The notes under the pieces are model-generated. The model saw only the letters and a program-made list of their open reading frames with translations. It was not told where the DNA came from and ran no database searches. A stretch of DNA of 64,000 nt from Agapanthus africanus (Eukaryota; Streptophyta; Magnoliopsida; Asparagales; Amaryllidaceae): positions 27,916,079 through 27,980,078 of the forward strand of contig JASDDO010000026.1 of the NCBI GenBank assembly GCA_030015575.1, written 5' to 3'. This document shows, in pieces, positions 52,449 through 63,351 of the stretch; position 1 is the stretch's first letter, and each line of letters opens with the position of its first letter. Both the position numbers and the translations under genes were made by a program.

Positions 52449-54361
52449 TGTAAGTCGATGTAGTACACCCCAGTACTTGTGGGGAGGCGGAATTTACAAA
52501 AACGATCATGTTTAAGGAACGAACATCGACTAACTGCTTAAATCGAAGCTAAACTATAAATAACTGTACACAAAGAGTTTCTTATCAATTGTGTTTAGGG
52601 ATTATACCTAATGAAACCGGTCCTTCGTCTTTGTGTCCTCCTTTGTTCTCCTCGACCTTCTCTAGGTAGTAAACGATCCACCCGAGAGCAAAACACCAAG
52701 CTACACCTCTAACTTGAGGTAACTAATCTACTTTGATTGCTAATCAAAGAAGAAAGGATGATATAGAGTGTAGGTAATGGATGTTTAAGTCTAACTAATC
52801 CTTTGATCTCAACACATGAGGATTAAGGATTAGTCTCTTGAAGATGAGAGCTTGAGGAGAGAGAATATGATAATGATAATAAGATGAGATAGTGAGTGTA
52901 TCATAATATATTATGAAGCATTCTTATTTTAGAATAATGAATAATAGATATGAATAAGCATGCTTCATAAATGAAAAGAGGTGATTCATTAAGCATGTGT
53001 CATTATCATTTATGGTGCAATAATGATAATGATGAATCACTCTCATGACTCACAATCTTATCCAAAGTAACCTCCTTAGTCACATCTTCTAGAAGCTTCT
53101 CGTACAATTACGAGAACGCCCCTCCAATCCGCAAAAATACGGAAAAACTTTAGACTGTAAAAATCCAATAACCGGATACCAGTAACTGGCTTATTAAACC
53201 AAAGGCGTGACGCATGCTTCATAAACCAAAGCCGACTGGTAAAAACTGTCCGAAAGTCGTACGCGCGTAAACGCACGTATGCGTCCGAACCCTTTGTCGC
53301 AAAACCATGCAACCTCTATATCGTTTCGCCTGGAGTAGGAAACTCTCTGTGTGGGACTCTAGAGACTCGACTACTAAGCTGGCAGTGGGTTTAACCACAG
53401 ACCGCAAGCGACACTAGCTGTACGTAACGGTCCCCAGGTAGTTGTCGATAAGAAGGCCGATGAGAAAACCCATCCGAACTCCTACTGAGTCTGATGTGAC
53501 AATCTCCATACAGTCCGGTCCGTTCGTCCAAGACTATCGCATATCGGGCCTAGGGGGGCGGCAAGCGTCAGTCCCCTAATAGCGGTATAAGTCGTGTCGG
53601 AGCGAAGTCCATTACACCCTGAGAAACTACTGGAACCTACCAGTAAATCTCGCTTTCCCTGGCCAGGGACTTTGCGTAATGGCTCTCTGACACAGCACGA
53701 TATCTACTCACAATAACGGGAGGGACGAATCCTGTCTAACCGCCACTGCTTCCAAGTGCTCGGGACTGCACCCAACTGCTACCTGTTTGCACGACTCCTT
53801 TGAGCCGTGGTAGGGTAGCAATCTAAGAACAGTGGGACACACTCGAGGCGAAGTAGCAGTGTCAAGTCTGCGGACTACGCTGTACTCATGTCACCTGGGA
53901 ATTGTTCACTGACGACTAGTATCAAACCAACCAACAGTTCCCTGTGAGTCCTGTCCGGTGTACCCGTAACCTAACGAGCACCTGTATACTATCTCCAGTA
54001 CGACGTACTGACGGCTGTGGGACAGACCATCTCCCCAACTGGGATGAGAAGCGTACACACTAGTCTACTCCGGAGTATCGATGCTCTGTCTCGATAATCC
54101 AACGACCAGGGACCAGAATAAGGATGTGCTTGTAGACTACCCAGCCCCCACTAGTGTGACTGCCATCACAACGCTGGTAGACAAGCAAGATCCTAAGAGC
54201 TCTATCAATACGTACACTCACATATTAAGATAGAAAAACCAAGTAGCATACTACCATGTTTAGCAAGACTGTTATATACATGTGAATATCCCAAGCTTCC
54301 ATTAAGTAATATACAAACTAGTATGATACAGTAATGGCCTTCTAGGGCATAAACACTAACA
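52449..54361 (-). repeat. 5' LTR of the copia element
   Basis: Matches the 3' LTR with about 20 substitutions by my count. It has about 31 extra bp near 53,190-53,220, where AAACCAAAG is repeated on both sides, as expected for replication slippage or a deletion between short repeats. Outer flank: CTAAG at 54,362. Confidence 0.96.
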
Positions 54362-57181
54362 CTAAGGTGGCTGCTTAACGTAAGTCGACCCTGCGTGCAC
54401 CTAGGTTGGCAGGCAGAAGAAAAAGAAGTCGCTCTTCGCCGCAGACGTCGCTTTCGGTCAGGAACCCCACGCTCCCTACGCCGAGGGCCTGAGTGAATAT
54501 GGGACTAATGAGGGATTAGTCATGCCACCGGATGACACGGACTTGGAGGCCGCCCTCGAAGCTTCGGAGCGGTTGGCGAGGCGTGACGCATGGCTGGCCA
54601 AGCTTGCGGCATCAGGTAATCACTAGTCGCATTTTCTATTACATCATATCTTTTATTATTGCCTTTGACCAATATTTTTCCTTCTTTTCTTCCAACAGGC
54701 ATCACCACTGAGGAAGCCATCGCCGCTTCCCTGAAGACTTTCTAAGAGGAGGAACGTCTTAGAGCGTCCATGGGCCTTAGTAAGTTTCAATTCATCAAGT
54801 TTTCATTTCCCTTATGTTATGGTCGATCTAACCTCTCCCTTTTTATCGCAGGAACCTCAATGCCGTTCCCTCCAAGCGACGCGGACATTCTGCCATCTGC
54901 CGATGTTCCTGCTTCCTCGGGGCTACCGCGGGAGGTCCGTCTTGAAGAGCCAATAAGAGATGCCTTAAAGGCTCTGGAGGCATCTCTGAACGAGGACGAC
55001 GACGCCTTGAAGGAAGCGTCGAAGAGATCCATCGCGACAGCTCGGGAGGAGAGGAAACGGTCAAGGCGCGAAGCGAAGGCACACAGGGCTGCCTTGGCTA
55101 TTGGAGCGGGCCCAAGCACCGTCCCTCATGCCGATACTCCCTCCGAAGAGGCCCCCGTCGCCCTATCCACTGTTCACAGACAAGTGGCGCGTGCAGTTCG
55201 GAGTGCAAATGATAAATCCTCTTCAGGTAATATTTCTTTCAGAATCTTGTTGTAAGAATTAGAAAGCCATCGGTTCTTATATATTCTATCCTGCAAGGCC
55301 AAGTCTAACCGAGGGGGAGGGGGACTGTTGAACCCAAGGAAACTGAGGAGGCGGCACCTGCCGTACCCGAGCTGACGGTGGGCAACGTCGCTGGGGTTGC
55401 GGAGCCTGAGATGGAGGTTGAGGGGTCTGCAGCTGAGAAGGTCATTGATGCCGAGCCTGAAGTGGCGGCAGATGAAATGGTCGTTATAACTGAGCCCAGG
55501 GTAGTGGCGGATGAGGTGCCTGAGGCCGGCGACCTCGTGGTGACGGCGGATGAGCCGATGGAGACTGCGGAGGCCGAAGAAGTAGCGGGTGAGATGGGCA
55601 CGACTCTTGGGGAAGAGTTAGCCGCTCTCTCCCAAGAGTCCGGCAATGCTCCGATCATTGCCCTCCCCGTCTACGATCTTCCGCCATCTCCTGGCCGCGC
55701 GAGCACGATGACGGTCCCCATCGAGTCGGGTGATGAAGCTACGGGCGGTGGCCTCATGTCAATGGAGGAGGGAGTCGCCTCCGTTTCAGCCGGCAGCTCA
55801 TCGAGTAAATCCCAAGTTGCTGTCTTTCTTTACCTTACAATCCTTTCTGACAAGTTCAACTTTTTCGTAACGCAGGTGCAGCCAGCGCCGATGCCCCACT
55901 GCTCGAGGGAGCGCCTTCAACGACTGCCTTGGCGGTGGTCATCTCTCAACTCTCTCTCATACCATCGAAGATGTTGGAAGGTATGGGTTTGCAATTTATT
56001 AATCTTACCTTCCAGACGTATAATTTGTGTACTAAAGTCGCACTGTTATGTCTTTTCAGGAGTGCTCTTTGATCATCTATATCAAGTGTTGCTCCCACAC
56101 TTCTCCTTCCCATCTGAACTCGCTTCTCCCTCTGGTGATGCTGGTGAGTATAGTTCCAGGCTGATACCTTTCTTTTTCGGTGATAGAATTATTTCTAATT
56201 TTTTCTCGTCTCGACTGCAGTGTTACAAATCGAAGGGGGAGAAGAAAGATCGGTCGCGCCACCGGCCCTTCCATCCTTGCCACCTGCTTCAACTGGTATA
56301 ATAGACTATATTACCAATGACTTTTTCCATATTTATTGAATCGTCATCTAATCGCCTTTTGTCTTTCCAGCTATCATTCCGGTCTTAGCACCCTTTGAGT
56401 CTCATATTATAATACCGGCAGGCCCTTCCCAGAGACGTCCGTCCTCGAAAGGTGCGGCGAATAGTCTGCGTATGTTGAGCGACTACATCGAGGAACTCGA
56501 CGTCGAGGCTCCTACATCTGCTGCGGACTTTGCTACAACGGTTAACCCGATGCTGGTGATATTTGCCAATTTCCATGACGAGGGCATCGTCGCATCTTGG
56601 GTTAATCACTGCAGAGAGATTGAGGCTCGCCTTCATCAGCTGGAGTCAATGCGTCTTGCCCCCGAGGTTTTGGCTGTGAGTACTCAACGGGGAGCATGGC
56701 TCGAGCAAAGCACTTCTCATTTCCACCATTTGGAACAAGAAGCAGCTTTGAGGCTGAAGGAGTGCCAAGGGTCTTCAAGCGAAACTGCTCGCCTGCGTGC
56801 TGAAGTTGAGGCGAACGCCGCTGAGGTAAAGGCCGTCTTCGAGGACCTCCTAGAGCGCATCTCAAATGGGCTAAAACTGAAGCGGGCACTTGATGTTGCC
56901 GAGCGTAATGCCCAAGGCCGCGAAGTCACTCAGCAGGCCGTCAGGGAGCAGCTCGCATCTCTCTTGCAGCAAAGGGCTCAGGTGGAAGCAGAGATGGCGG
57001 TAGTAGCAGATCAGCAAAAGGCGTGGAAGGAAGTGCATGAACAATTAATAAAGTTATGTAAGACGCTTCCTTCCCAATAGCTGCCTTTTGTACCAACAAA
57101 CTTGTAAAAATTTTCTTTTTTGAATAACATGTATCCATTCTTTATTCTTTTGTACGATTCACCATGTATTTGATTAAAGTC

Positions 57182-57187
57182 AATAAA
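57182..57187 (+). terminator. Candidate polyadenylation signal of the PMD gene, C
   Basis: AATAAA about 100 bp after the stop codon, in sequence similar to the B copy (24,102), including an upstream TGAATAACATGTATCC shared by both. Confidence 0.55.
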
Positions 57188-57299
57188 TAAAGATACATAT
57201 TTTTTTCCTCTGCAATGTCTTGTATACTCTTTTGCTTTCTGTCTTCTCTTATTATCAGCATGCTGTCACAATTATCAGATAATAGAGTAAGCATCTTGA

Positions 57300-57660
57300 T
57301 TTCTTCATGAGATAGCGATGGCTTAGGCTGCAGGTTCAGATCTGCCGCCTAAGACTTTTCAACCCTATGAGCCGTGAGAGTCTCATAGAGACTTTTCTCC
57401 TTACGGATCGAGAGGATCTCGTAGGTGTATTTTCTCCTAAGGAATCGTGAGGATTTCTAAGCGCGTTTTCTCTTATAAATCGTAAGGATCCTATAAGAGA
57501 ATTCTTCCCTCTTGCGAGTCGAGAGGACTCGTAAGCGGTTGTTTCCCTTCTTGTCGACACTCGACTTTGGAGAGTGAGACCCATGAATAGTATGCAAGAG
57601 ACCGTTTTAGATCGACTTGCAGGGTCCCATTGTTCAGGAAGCAAGTTTTCTAATCCCTGC
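57300..57660. repeat. Hairpin array 1 of element C
   Basis: Matches the array at 24,230 in B but with other arms: CTTAGGCTGCAG (57,322-57,333) with CTGCCGCCTAAG (57,342-57,353); CTATGAG with CTCATAG (near 57,366-57,388); CTTGCGAGTC (57,511-57,520) with GACTCGTAAG (57,526-57,535), loop GAGAG. Spacers again read TTTTCTCC. Confidence 0.85.
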
Positions 57661-57676
57661 TGCCTGAGGCTTCATC

Positions 57677-58830
57677 TTGCAAGTTGAGACGAATCGGGAA
57701 TTTCCCGCGGAGACACTAGTTTCTCTGCGAGCCGACGCGAATCAGGAGGCTCTCATCAAGGACGCTGGTTTCCTTGAGCTGAGGTATTTGCCCGGGATTA
57801 TTTGTTTCCCTGGTGTTGAAACGAATCGAGAATTTCCCACGGAAACACTGGTTGCTCTGTGAGTCGACGCGGATCAGGAGGCTCTCATCAAGGATTGTTT
57901 GTTTCCCTGAGTCGAGGTATTTGCTAAGGATTATTTGTTTCCCTGGTGTTGAAACGAGTCGAGAATTTCCCATGGAGGCACTGGCTGCTCTGCGAGTCGA
58001 TGCGGATCAGGAGGCTCTCATTAAGGATTGTTTGTTTCCCTGAGTCGAGGTATTTGCCAAGGATTATTTATTTCCTTGGTGCCAAGGATTATTTGTTTCC
58101 CTGGTGTTGAAACGAGTCAAGAATTTCCTACGGAGGCACAGGTTGCTCTGCGAGTCGACGCGGATCAGGAGGCTCTCGTCAAGGATTGTTTGTTTCCCTG
58201 AGTTGAGGTATTTGCCGAGGATTATTTGTTTCCTTGGTGCCAAGGATTATTTGTTTCCCTGGTGTTGAAACGAGTCGAGAATTTCCCACGGAGGCACTGG
58301 TTGCTCTGCGAGTCGACGCGAATCAGGAGGCTCTCGTCAAGAATTGTTTGTTTCCCTGAGTTGAGGTATTTGCCAAGGATTATTTTCTTGGTGTTGAAAC
58401 GAATCGAGAATTTCCCACGGAGACACTGGTTGCTCTGCGAGTCGATGCGAATCTGGAGGCTCTCGTCAAGGATGTTTGTTTCCCTGAATTGAGGTATTTG
58501 CCAAGGATGTTTGTTTCCCTGAATTGAGGCATTTGCCAAGGATGTTTGTTTCCTTGGTGTTGAAACGGATCGAGAATTTCCCACGGAGACACTGGTTGCT
58601 CTGCGAGTCGACGCGAATCAGGAGGCTCTCATCAAGGATGTTTGTTTCCCTGAATTGAGGTATTTGCCAAGGATTATTTGTTTCCCTGGTGTTGAAACGA
58701 ATCGAGAATTTCCCACGAAGACACTGGTTTCTCTGCGAGTCGATGCGAATCAGGAGGCTCTCGTCAAGGATTGTTTGTTTCCCTGAGTTGAGGTATTTTG
58801 CCGAAGACACTGGTTTCTTCGGAGCTAAGA
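57677..58830. repeat. Tandem array of eight units of about 132 bp
   Basis: Units contain GTTGAAACGAATCGAGAATT, then CACTGGTTGCTCTGCGAGTC, then CAGGAGGCTCTCGTCAAGG. Some copies gain 25-32 bp through internal duplication of the CCAAGGATTATTTGTTTCCC segment. It shares no unit with the array in B, though it lies at the same place. ORFs across it are by-products. Confidence 0.9.
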
Positions 58831-60370
58831 CGAACCGTCAAGATTTGGCTTCGTTTTCTGGCGGAGCCTGTATTGTATACAGGGATCGATGTGATCTCAA
58901 CTGTAGGGCCAAAGTTTTATCATTATTTTTTTTTGTTTTATTTCCGCGATGCTCTATCATTTCAGCTTTTATATCGCGAAAGTTGCGATTGCCCAATCAT
59001 TTCGGCTATTTTTCGCGGTGCCCAATCATTTCGGCTGTTTATTTTATTTTTACTCGCTGCTTTTTATTGCGAGTTACCCAATCATTTCGGCTGTTTATTT
59101 TATTTTTACTCGCTGCTTTTTATTGCGAGTTGCGCAATCATTTCGGCTATTTCGCATGCATACATTTTACTTGCTGCTTTTTATTGCAAGTTGCCCCATC
59201 ATTTCAGCTATTTCGTATGCATGTGCGGCCTACTGGCTTTTCGCCGTAAACCTGAAATTAGACACCGATTTCGGCATCAGCACCGCTACAACTGGGATAT
59301 TACCAGAAGCGAATCATCATCTGCCTCTGTCGATGTCGCACAAAGGTGGCTTAGCGACCAGGGTTAGGGTCCTGCCGACTAAGGCTTTTGACTTCATGAG
59401 CCGTAAGGGTCTCACAAAGTTATTTCTCCCTACAAGTCGTGAGGATTTTTTGTAGGTGTATTTTCTCCTTAGGAATCGTGAGGATTCCTAAGTGTTTGTT
59501 CCTCTGTAAGTCGTAAGGATCCTACAAAAGGGTTTTCTCCTTGTAAATCGAGAGGACTTACAAGGGTCATGCGAACATATCCCCAGTCACGGATGGGACT
59601 TGGTTAGGGAAATGTTTATTCGCGCCCGTGGATTGTATACAAGGGCCAGTATTATGAGCCACTTGTAGGGCAATATCGGAAGTTGTGGGGGTTGCTTAAG
59701 CACAGGTTTAGGTCTCTGTAACTTAAGACTTTCAAATCTTATGAGCCGTGAGGGTCCCATAAGAGAGTTCTCCTTACGAGTCGTGAGGATCTAGCAGGTG
59801 TATTTTCTCCTTAGGAATCGTGGGGATCCCTAAGTGTGTTGCTCCCTTGTGAGTCGTAAGGATCTCACGCGGGTGGTTTCTCCTTACAAGGTCGAGAGGC
59901 CCCTATAAGTGTCTTTTAACGAGGTTGCGCCCTTTTGGGTTTTCACAAACACTCACCGGTAGTCCTGCTGTTTTTACTCATGGAGCCCTTTCGGGTTTTC
60001 ATCCGTGCCCATTTTGCTTATGGACATACCGTTTTTTTATTCTTTTTATTATTTTCTTCTTCTTCTTTTTTTTTTACGAGGTCGCGCCCTTTCGGGTTTT
60101 CACGAACACTCGCCGGTAGCCATGCTGTTTTAACTCACGGAGCCCTTTCGGGTTTTCATCCGTGCCCATTTTGCTTATGGACATACCGTTTTTTTATTAT
60201 ATTTTTCTTTTCTTTTTTTATCTCGTCAGCCTACGGATGCTGCGGTATTAATTTAAGTACGTTTCGGTCCGCTATTGGGAAGGCTGGCTACTGCTTGTAA
60301 AGCTTGAGCTTAGGAAGATAGCGAGCGGATATAGTCGTCGTCATCTATCATTGACCTAGGTTGTGGCTCA
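58831..60370. repeat. 3' noncoding zone of element C, hairpin arrays 2 and 3
   Basis: No gene is supported. CATTTCGGCT repeats (58.95-59.22 kb) include arms ACTCGC/GCGAGT (59,108-59,130) and ACTTGC/GCAAGT (59,169-59,191). Hairpin blocks lie at 59.39-59.57 and 59.69-59.91 kb. A block of about 150 bp with CCCTTTCGGGTTTTCA is duplicated (59.92-60.06 and 60.07-60.22 kb), separated by T-rich runs. One GGAC-type unit precedes the pol end. Confidence 0.8.
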
Positions 60371-62288
60371 TTAAGCGTAGTATTTCTTTAGGAAGCAACC
60401 GTTTATTGGCCTGAAAGGCCTTTCACCATGCATGTCTATGAGTAGATAGGCCCCACCCTAGTAGACCTTATCTATGATGTAGGGACCTTCATAGTTTGGC
60501 TCGAATTTTCCCCGCTTGGCGCGATTGGGGATCATAGGCCTTTTGACCACTAGCACAAGTTCACCTTGGTGGAATGTCCTCGGTCGGGTCAATTTTTCAT
60601 ATGAGCGCGTCATCTTTGCTTTATAAGCTTCCAGATTTTGTTGCACTATGAGCCGTGTTTCTTCAAGGGCATCAAGCTCCTCAAGCCGAAGGTGAGCATT
60701 TTCTTCGTTCGTCAACTCGTAGTGGACTGCCATTCGTAGCGAGGGTAACTCTATCTCGAGGGGAAGTACTGCTTCCGTCCCGAATACCAACGCATATGGC
60801 GTTGTGTTCGTGGCCGTCTTGAACGTGGTTCGATATGCCCAAAGAGCCTCTTGCAGTCTCTCGTGCCAGTCTTTCTTATTTCGGGACACCGTCTTTTTCA
60901 TGATCTTCGTCAGGGTCTTATTGAAGGTTTCGGCTAGACCATTAGCTCGCGGATTATAAACCGAGGAATATCTCCAGTCTATATTATGTTGCTGTGCGAA
61001 GCGACTGATCTTGTGGCTTCTATAAGCTGGCCCGTTATCGGAGATGATCCGTCGTGGAGTTCCAAACCGATATATGACGTGCGTCTTGAAGAAATGGAGG
61101 ATATTCTCCGTCTTTACTTCTCTTAACGGTATTGCTTTTGCCCATTTGGAGAAGTAGTCAGTCGTCGCCAGGATGAAGCGATGTCCTCTAGACGATGCTG
61201 GTTCGATAGGGCCGACTATGTCAGTTCCCCACATCTCGAACGGCCATCTAGCCACCGTTGGATGTAATGGATTTGGTTGCTGATGGATAAAGTCCCCATG
61301 GATTTGGCATGAGTGGCATTGCTTCGCATATTCGAGGCAGTCCTGAATCATCGTGGGCCAGTAGTAGCCCAACCGTTTGATCTTCAACTTCATCTTTGGG
61401 CCTGCTTGGTGAGAACCGCAGAGTCCGTCGTGAACTTCCTGAACGACTCTTTTTGCCTCTTCAGGTCCCAGACATCTCAACCACAGAGAATCAAACAACC
61501 TCTTGTACAGAGTATCATTGACGAAGGCGAAAGACAGAGCTCGTTTCATGAGCTGATGTCTTGAGGACACATCTTCGGGCATTCGATGGTATTTGAAGTA
61601 GTCTATAAAGACTTCTCTCCAATCCTCAGCCTTTTCCCGGTCTTTTATTTGCAGGGTCACCTGTTCAGTCACTCCCTTTCCCTCGGATGATTCTGGAGAT
61701 ACTTCTGCTGGGGAAAGCACCCGACGGCTTTGTACCACGATTCTTATGTCATCGAGGTTCTCATCAGCCAATTCCTTAGCGAGCTTGGCCAACGCGTCCG
61801 CTTTGCTGTTTTTCGCGCGCGGTATGTTTTCCAAAGTGTAGGAGGGAATTTAGGTCAACAGTTGCTGCACCTTTTCTCCGTACTTCACCAACTCCGGTTT
61901 GCACGTCTGGTAGTCGCCGTTTACTTGACTAACGACCAGTTGAGAATCTCCGTATATGAGGAGGTTTTCAATTCCCATGTCAATGGCGATCTCGATGCCT
62001 GCTATCAAAGCTTCGTATTCGGCTTCGTTATTTGTCCTCGGCTCTGTTAAGGAGAAAGCGAAGCGCATTATCCCTCCTTATGGAGTTACGAAGATGAGGC
62101 CTACCCCCGATTTGATCATTGGCGTACTTTGTTTGGGTTTCTTTATGAAGGACGCTCCATCAAAATAAAGCTCCCATCGAGTATCACCACCGTCGATCGC
62201 GTCAAACGCATGTTCGTCTGGCAAATCGCAATTCAGAGGAGAATCGGCAGGTATCGGGTGCTCAGCAAGGAAGTCGGCGATGGCCTGG
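60371..62288 (-). pseudogene. Integrase and RNase H part of pol, element C
   Basis: Aligns with the C-terminal 640 or so residues of the A polyprotein. The original stop is TAA at 60,371-60,373. The integrase keeps WGTD, SDNGPAY and the Glu of GLAETFN. In-frame stops occur near 60,458 (a Gln codon changed to TAG), 61,849 and 62,080. Homology stops abruptly after TGGCCTGG at 62,288, where a new sequence begins with TG. RT and upstream domains are not in the window and may lie beyond the interrupting element. Confidence 0.92.
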
Positions 62289-62988
62289 TGATCAGTCGAA
62301 AATATTGCATATTTTAACCGGCAATTTCCCTATCATCTGCATACATATAGAAGTGTTCGGTATCCGTATTTCACATATTAGCAAATCTATCACAGATTAT
62401 CAGATTACATGTACTAGACCTTAAAACCGGTATTTCTAGGGAATTTGACTGCATTTCATTACATGGCATATTTTCTATATATCGCAACCCGTGTTTCGAA
62501 GTCTGTGCAGGAAAAGGAAAGCTTGCTCGAACATTACACCGCTCAAAAGATATGTCAACTCACTAATTTCAAATCTGGTATCAACCCAAAGGAGCAATCA
62601 CAAATCAACATATCAGACAAAGCCCTAGACATCATTACAAGACCACAACAGAAGCCACCAAGCCCAAGGATCCAACATGGCCGCGGATCCACGGCAGGGG
62701 CTTGCTAAGGCCGCGGATCCGCGGCGGCTACAAGGGATCATCTCTTCATTTTTGGTGCAAAATTCCTGTCTCAGGGCCCACTGCTCAGAAATGCATCTCA
62801 GTTTCCAGAAGACTCCAGAGACTTCTACCAGATCAGCAAACACTTTGATCTACATTAAACTAGCCTATCATTCTAGAACTTTCTTCCAAAACCCTAGCTT
62901 AAACCCTAAGCTAGCTCCTAACAAACTCTCTCAACAAACTTTAGGAGGGAACTACCATTTCAAACCTAAGCCTAGGGTTTGGGAAGTC

Positions 62989-62996
62989 TATAAATA
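62989..62996 (+). promoter_or_regulatory. TATA box of the right-hand LTR
   Basis: TATAAATA in GTCTATAAATAGAAGCC, about 700 bp into the LTR. Position and context fit a U3 promoter. Confidence 0.6.
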
Positions 62997-63345
62997 GAAG
63001 CCTAGACCTAGGGTGAAACATCTTAGAAAAATCTTACATCTTACATCCAAGAGAGGGTGTGATTCATTTTAGTTCATTTTAGCCAATCTCCCTCTTCATC
63101 TCCTTCCTCCTCAAGTCTAGTGAGAGGGCTTGTAGGAAACCCTAACCCTAATTCCAATTGAGATCAAGAATCCCGAGTACCCATTAAGCAAGAAGCCCGA
63201 CAACCTTTACGAGCGAAGCCGATCTTCAACGGAGCAAGCGATCCGAGCCGATCCACGACTCACGAAGCCGAGCGACGCCCTATCAACAATCTAGATTCTT
63301 CTTCTTGTAGTTCTTGAAGCAAATGTAATCGAAATTGTTGAGATA

Positions 63346-63351
63346 AATAAA
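63346..63351 (+). terminator. Candidate polyadenylation signal in the right-hand LTR
   Basis: AATAAA in GAGATAAATAAAGG, 350 bp after the TATA box, followed by T-rich sequence. Confidence 0.45.

Larger units (their letters stand above)
44592..54361 (-). mobile_element. Complete Ty1/copia retrotransposon inserted in the PMD gene of C
   Basis: LTRs of 1882 and 1913 bp begin TGTTAGTG and end CTTACA on the element strand. The 5-bp target CTAAG is duplicated exactly at 44,587-44,591 and 54,362-54,366. Internal parts: Met-type primer site, a long leader of about 2 kb, gag-protease-integrase, RT-RNase H, polypurine tract. By eye the LTRs differ by about 20 substitutions plus one 31-bp indel, near 1%, so the insertion is fairly recent. 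Long LTRs and leader recall the Angela/Tork group, but that placement is inference. Confidence 0.96.
42555..57080 (+). pseudogene. Antisense PMD gene of element C, split by a copia insertion
   Basis: ATG at 42,555 (MSLDTSFPLA) aligns with the B copy. Exon 1 runs 42,555-44,591 and resumes at 54,367 after the copia element, ending 54,615. Inferred exons 2-8: 54,699-54,779; 54,852-55,226; 55,298-55,804; 55,876-55,980; 56,060-56,143; 56,221-56,295; 56,371-57,080. PMD signatures EEAFFLGFLGLWLSWFAIP, FYPAHRM and RYNPHRFAQQ are present. Damage differs from B: stops at 42,909, 43,098 and 43,278, a short deletion near 43,160, a stop and frameshift just after the insertion, and a stop in exon 2 (TTCTAAGAG). 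Exon 4 is longer than in B and Glu/Val/Ala-rich. The last exon, a coiled-coil-like tail, is open and equals B in length. Confidence 0.8.
39177..62288 (-). mobile_element. Tat-lineage retrotransposon, element C, interrupted twice
   Basis: Starts TGTTCCCC at 39,177 inside the 5' LTR of B. Order as in B: 3' LTR, plus-strand PMD gene, hairpin and tandem zone, integrase end of pol. It is interrupted by a copia element (44,592-54,361) and by an unrelated LTR from 62,289. RT, protease, Gag and the 5' LTR are not in the window. Several nonsense changes show it is no longer autonomous. Confidence 0.85.

Noticed and set aside
57677..58810. ORFs on both strands across the 132-bp array
   Set aside because: Same cause: repeat-driven open frames with no domain.
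62445..62997. Plus-strand ORFs of 87 and 106 codons in the right-hand LTR
   Set aside because: They lie in the U3 region upstream of the TATA box and show no domain.
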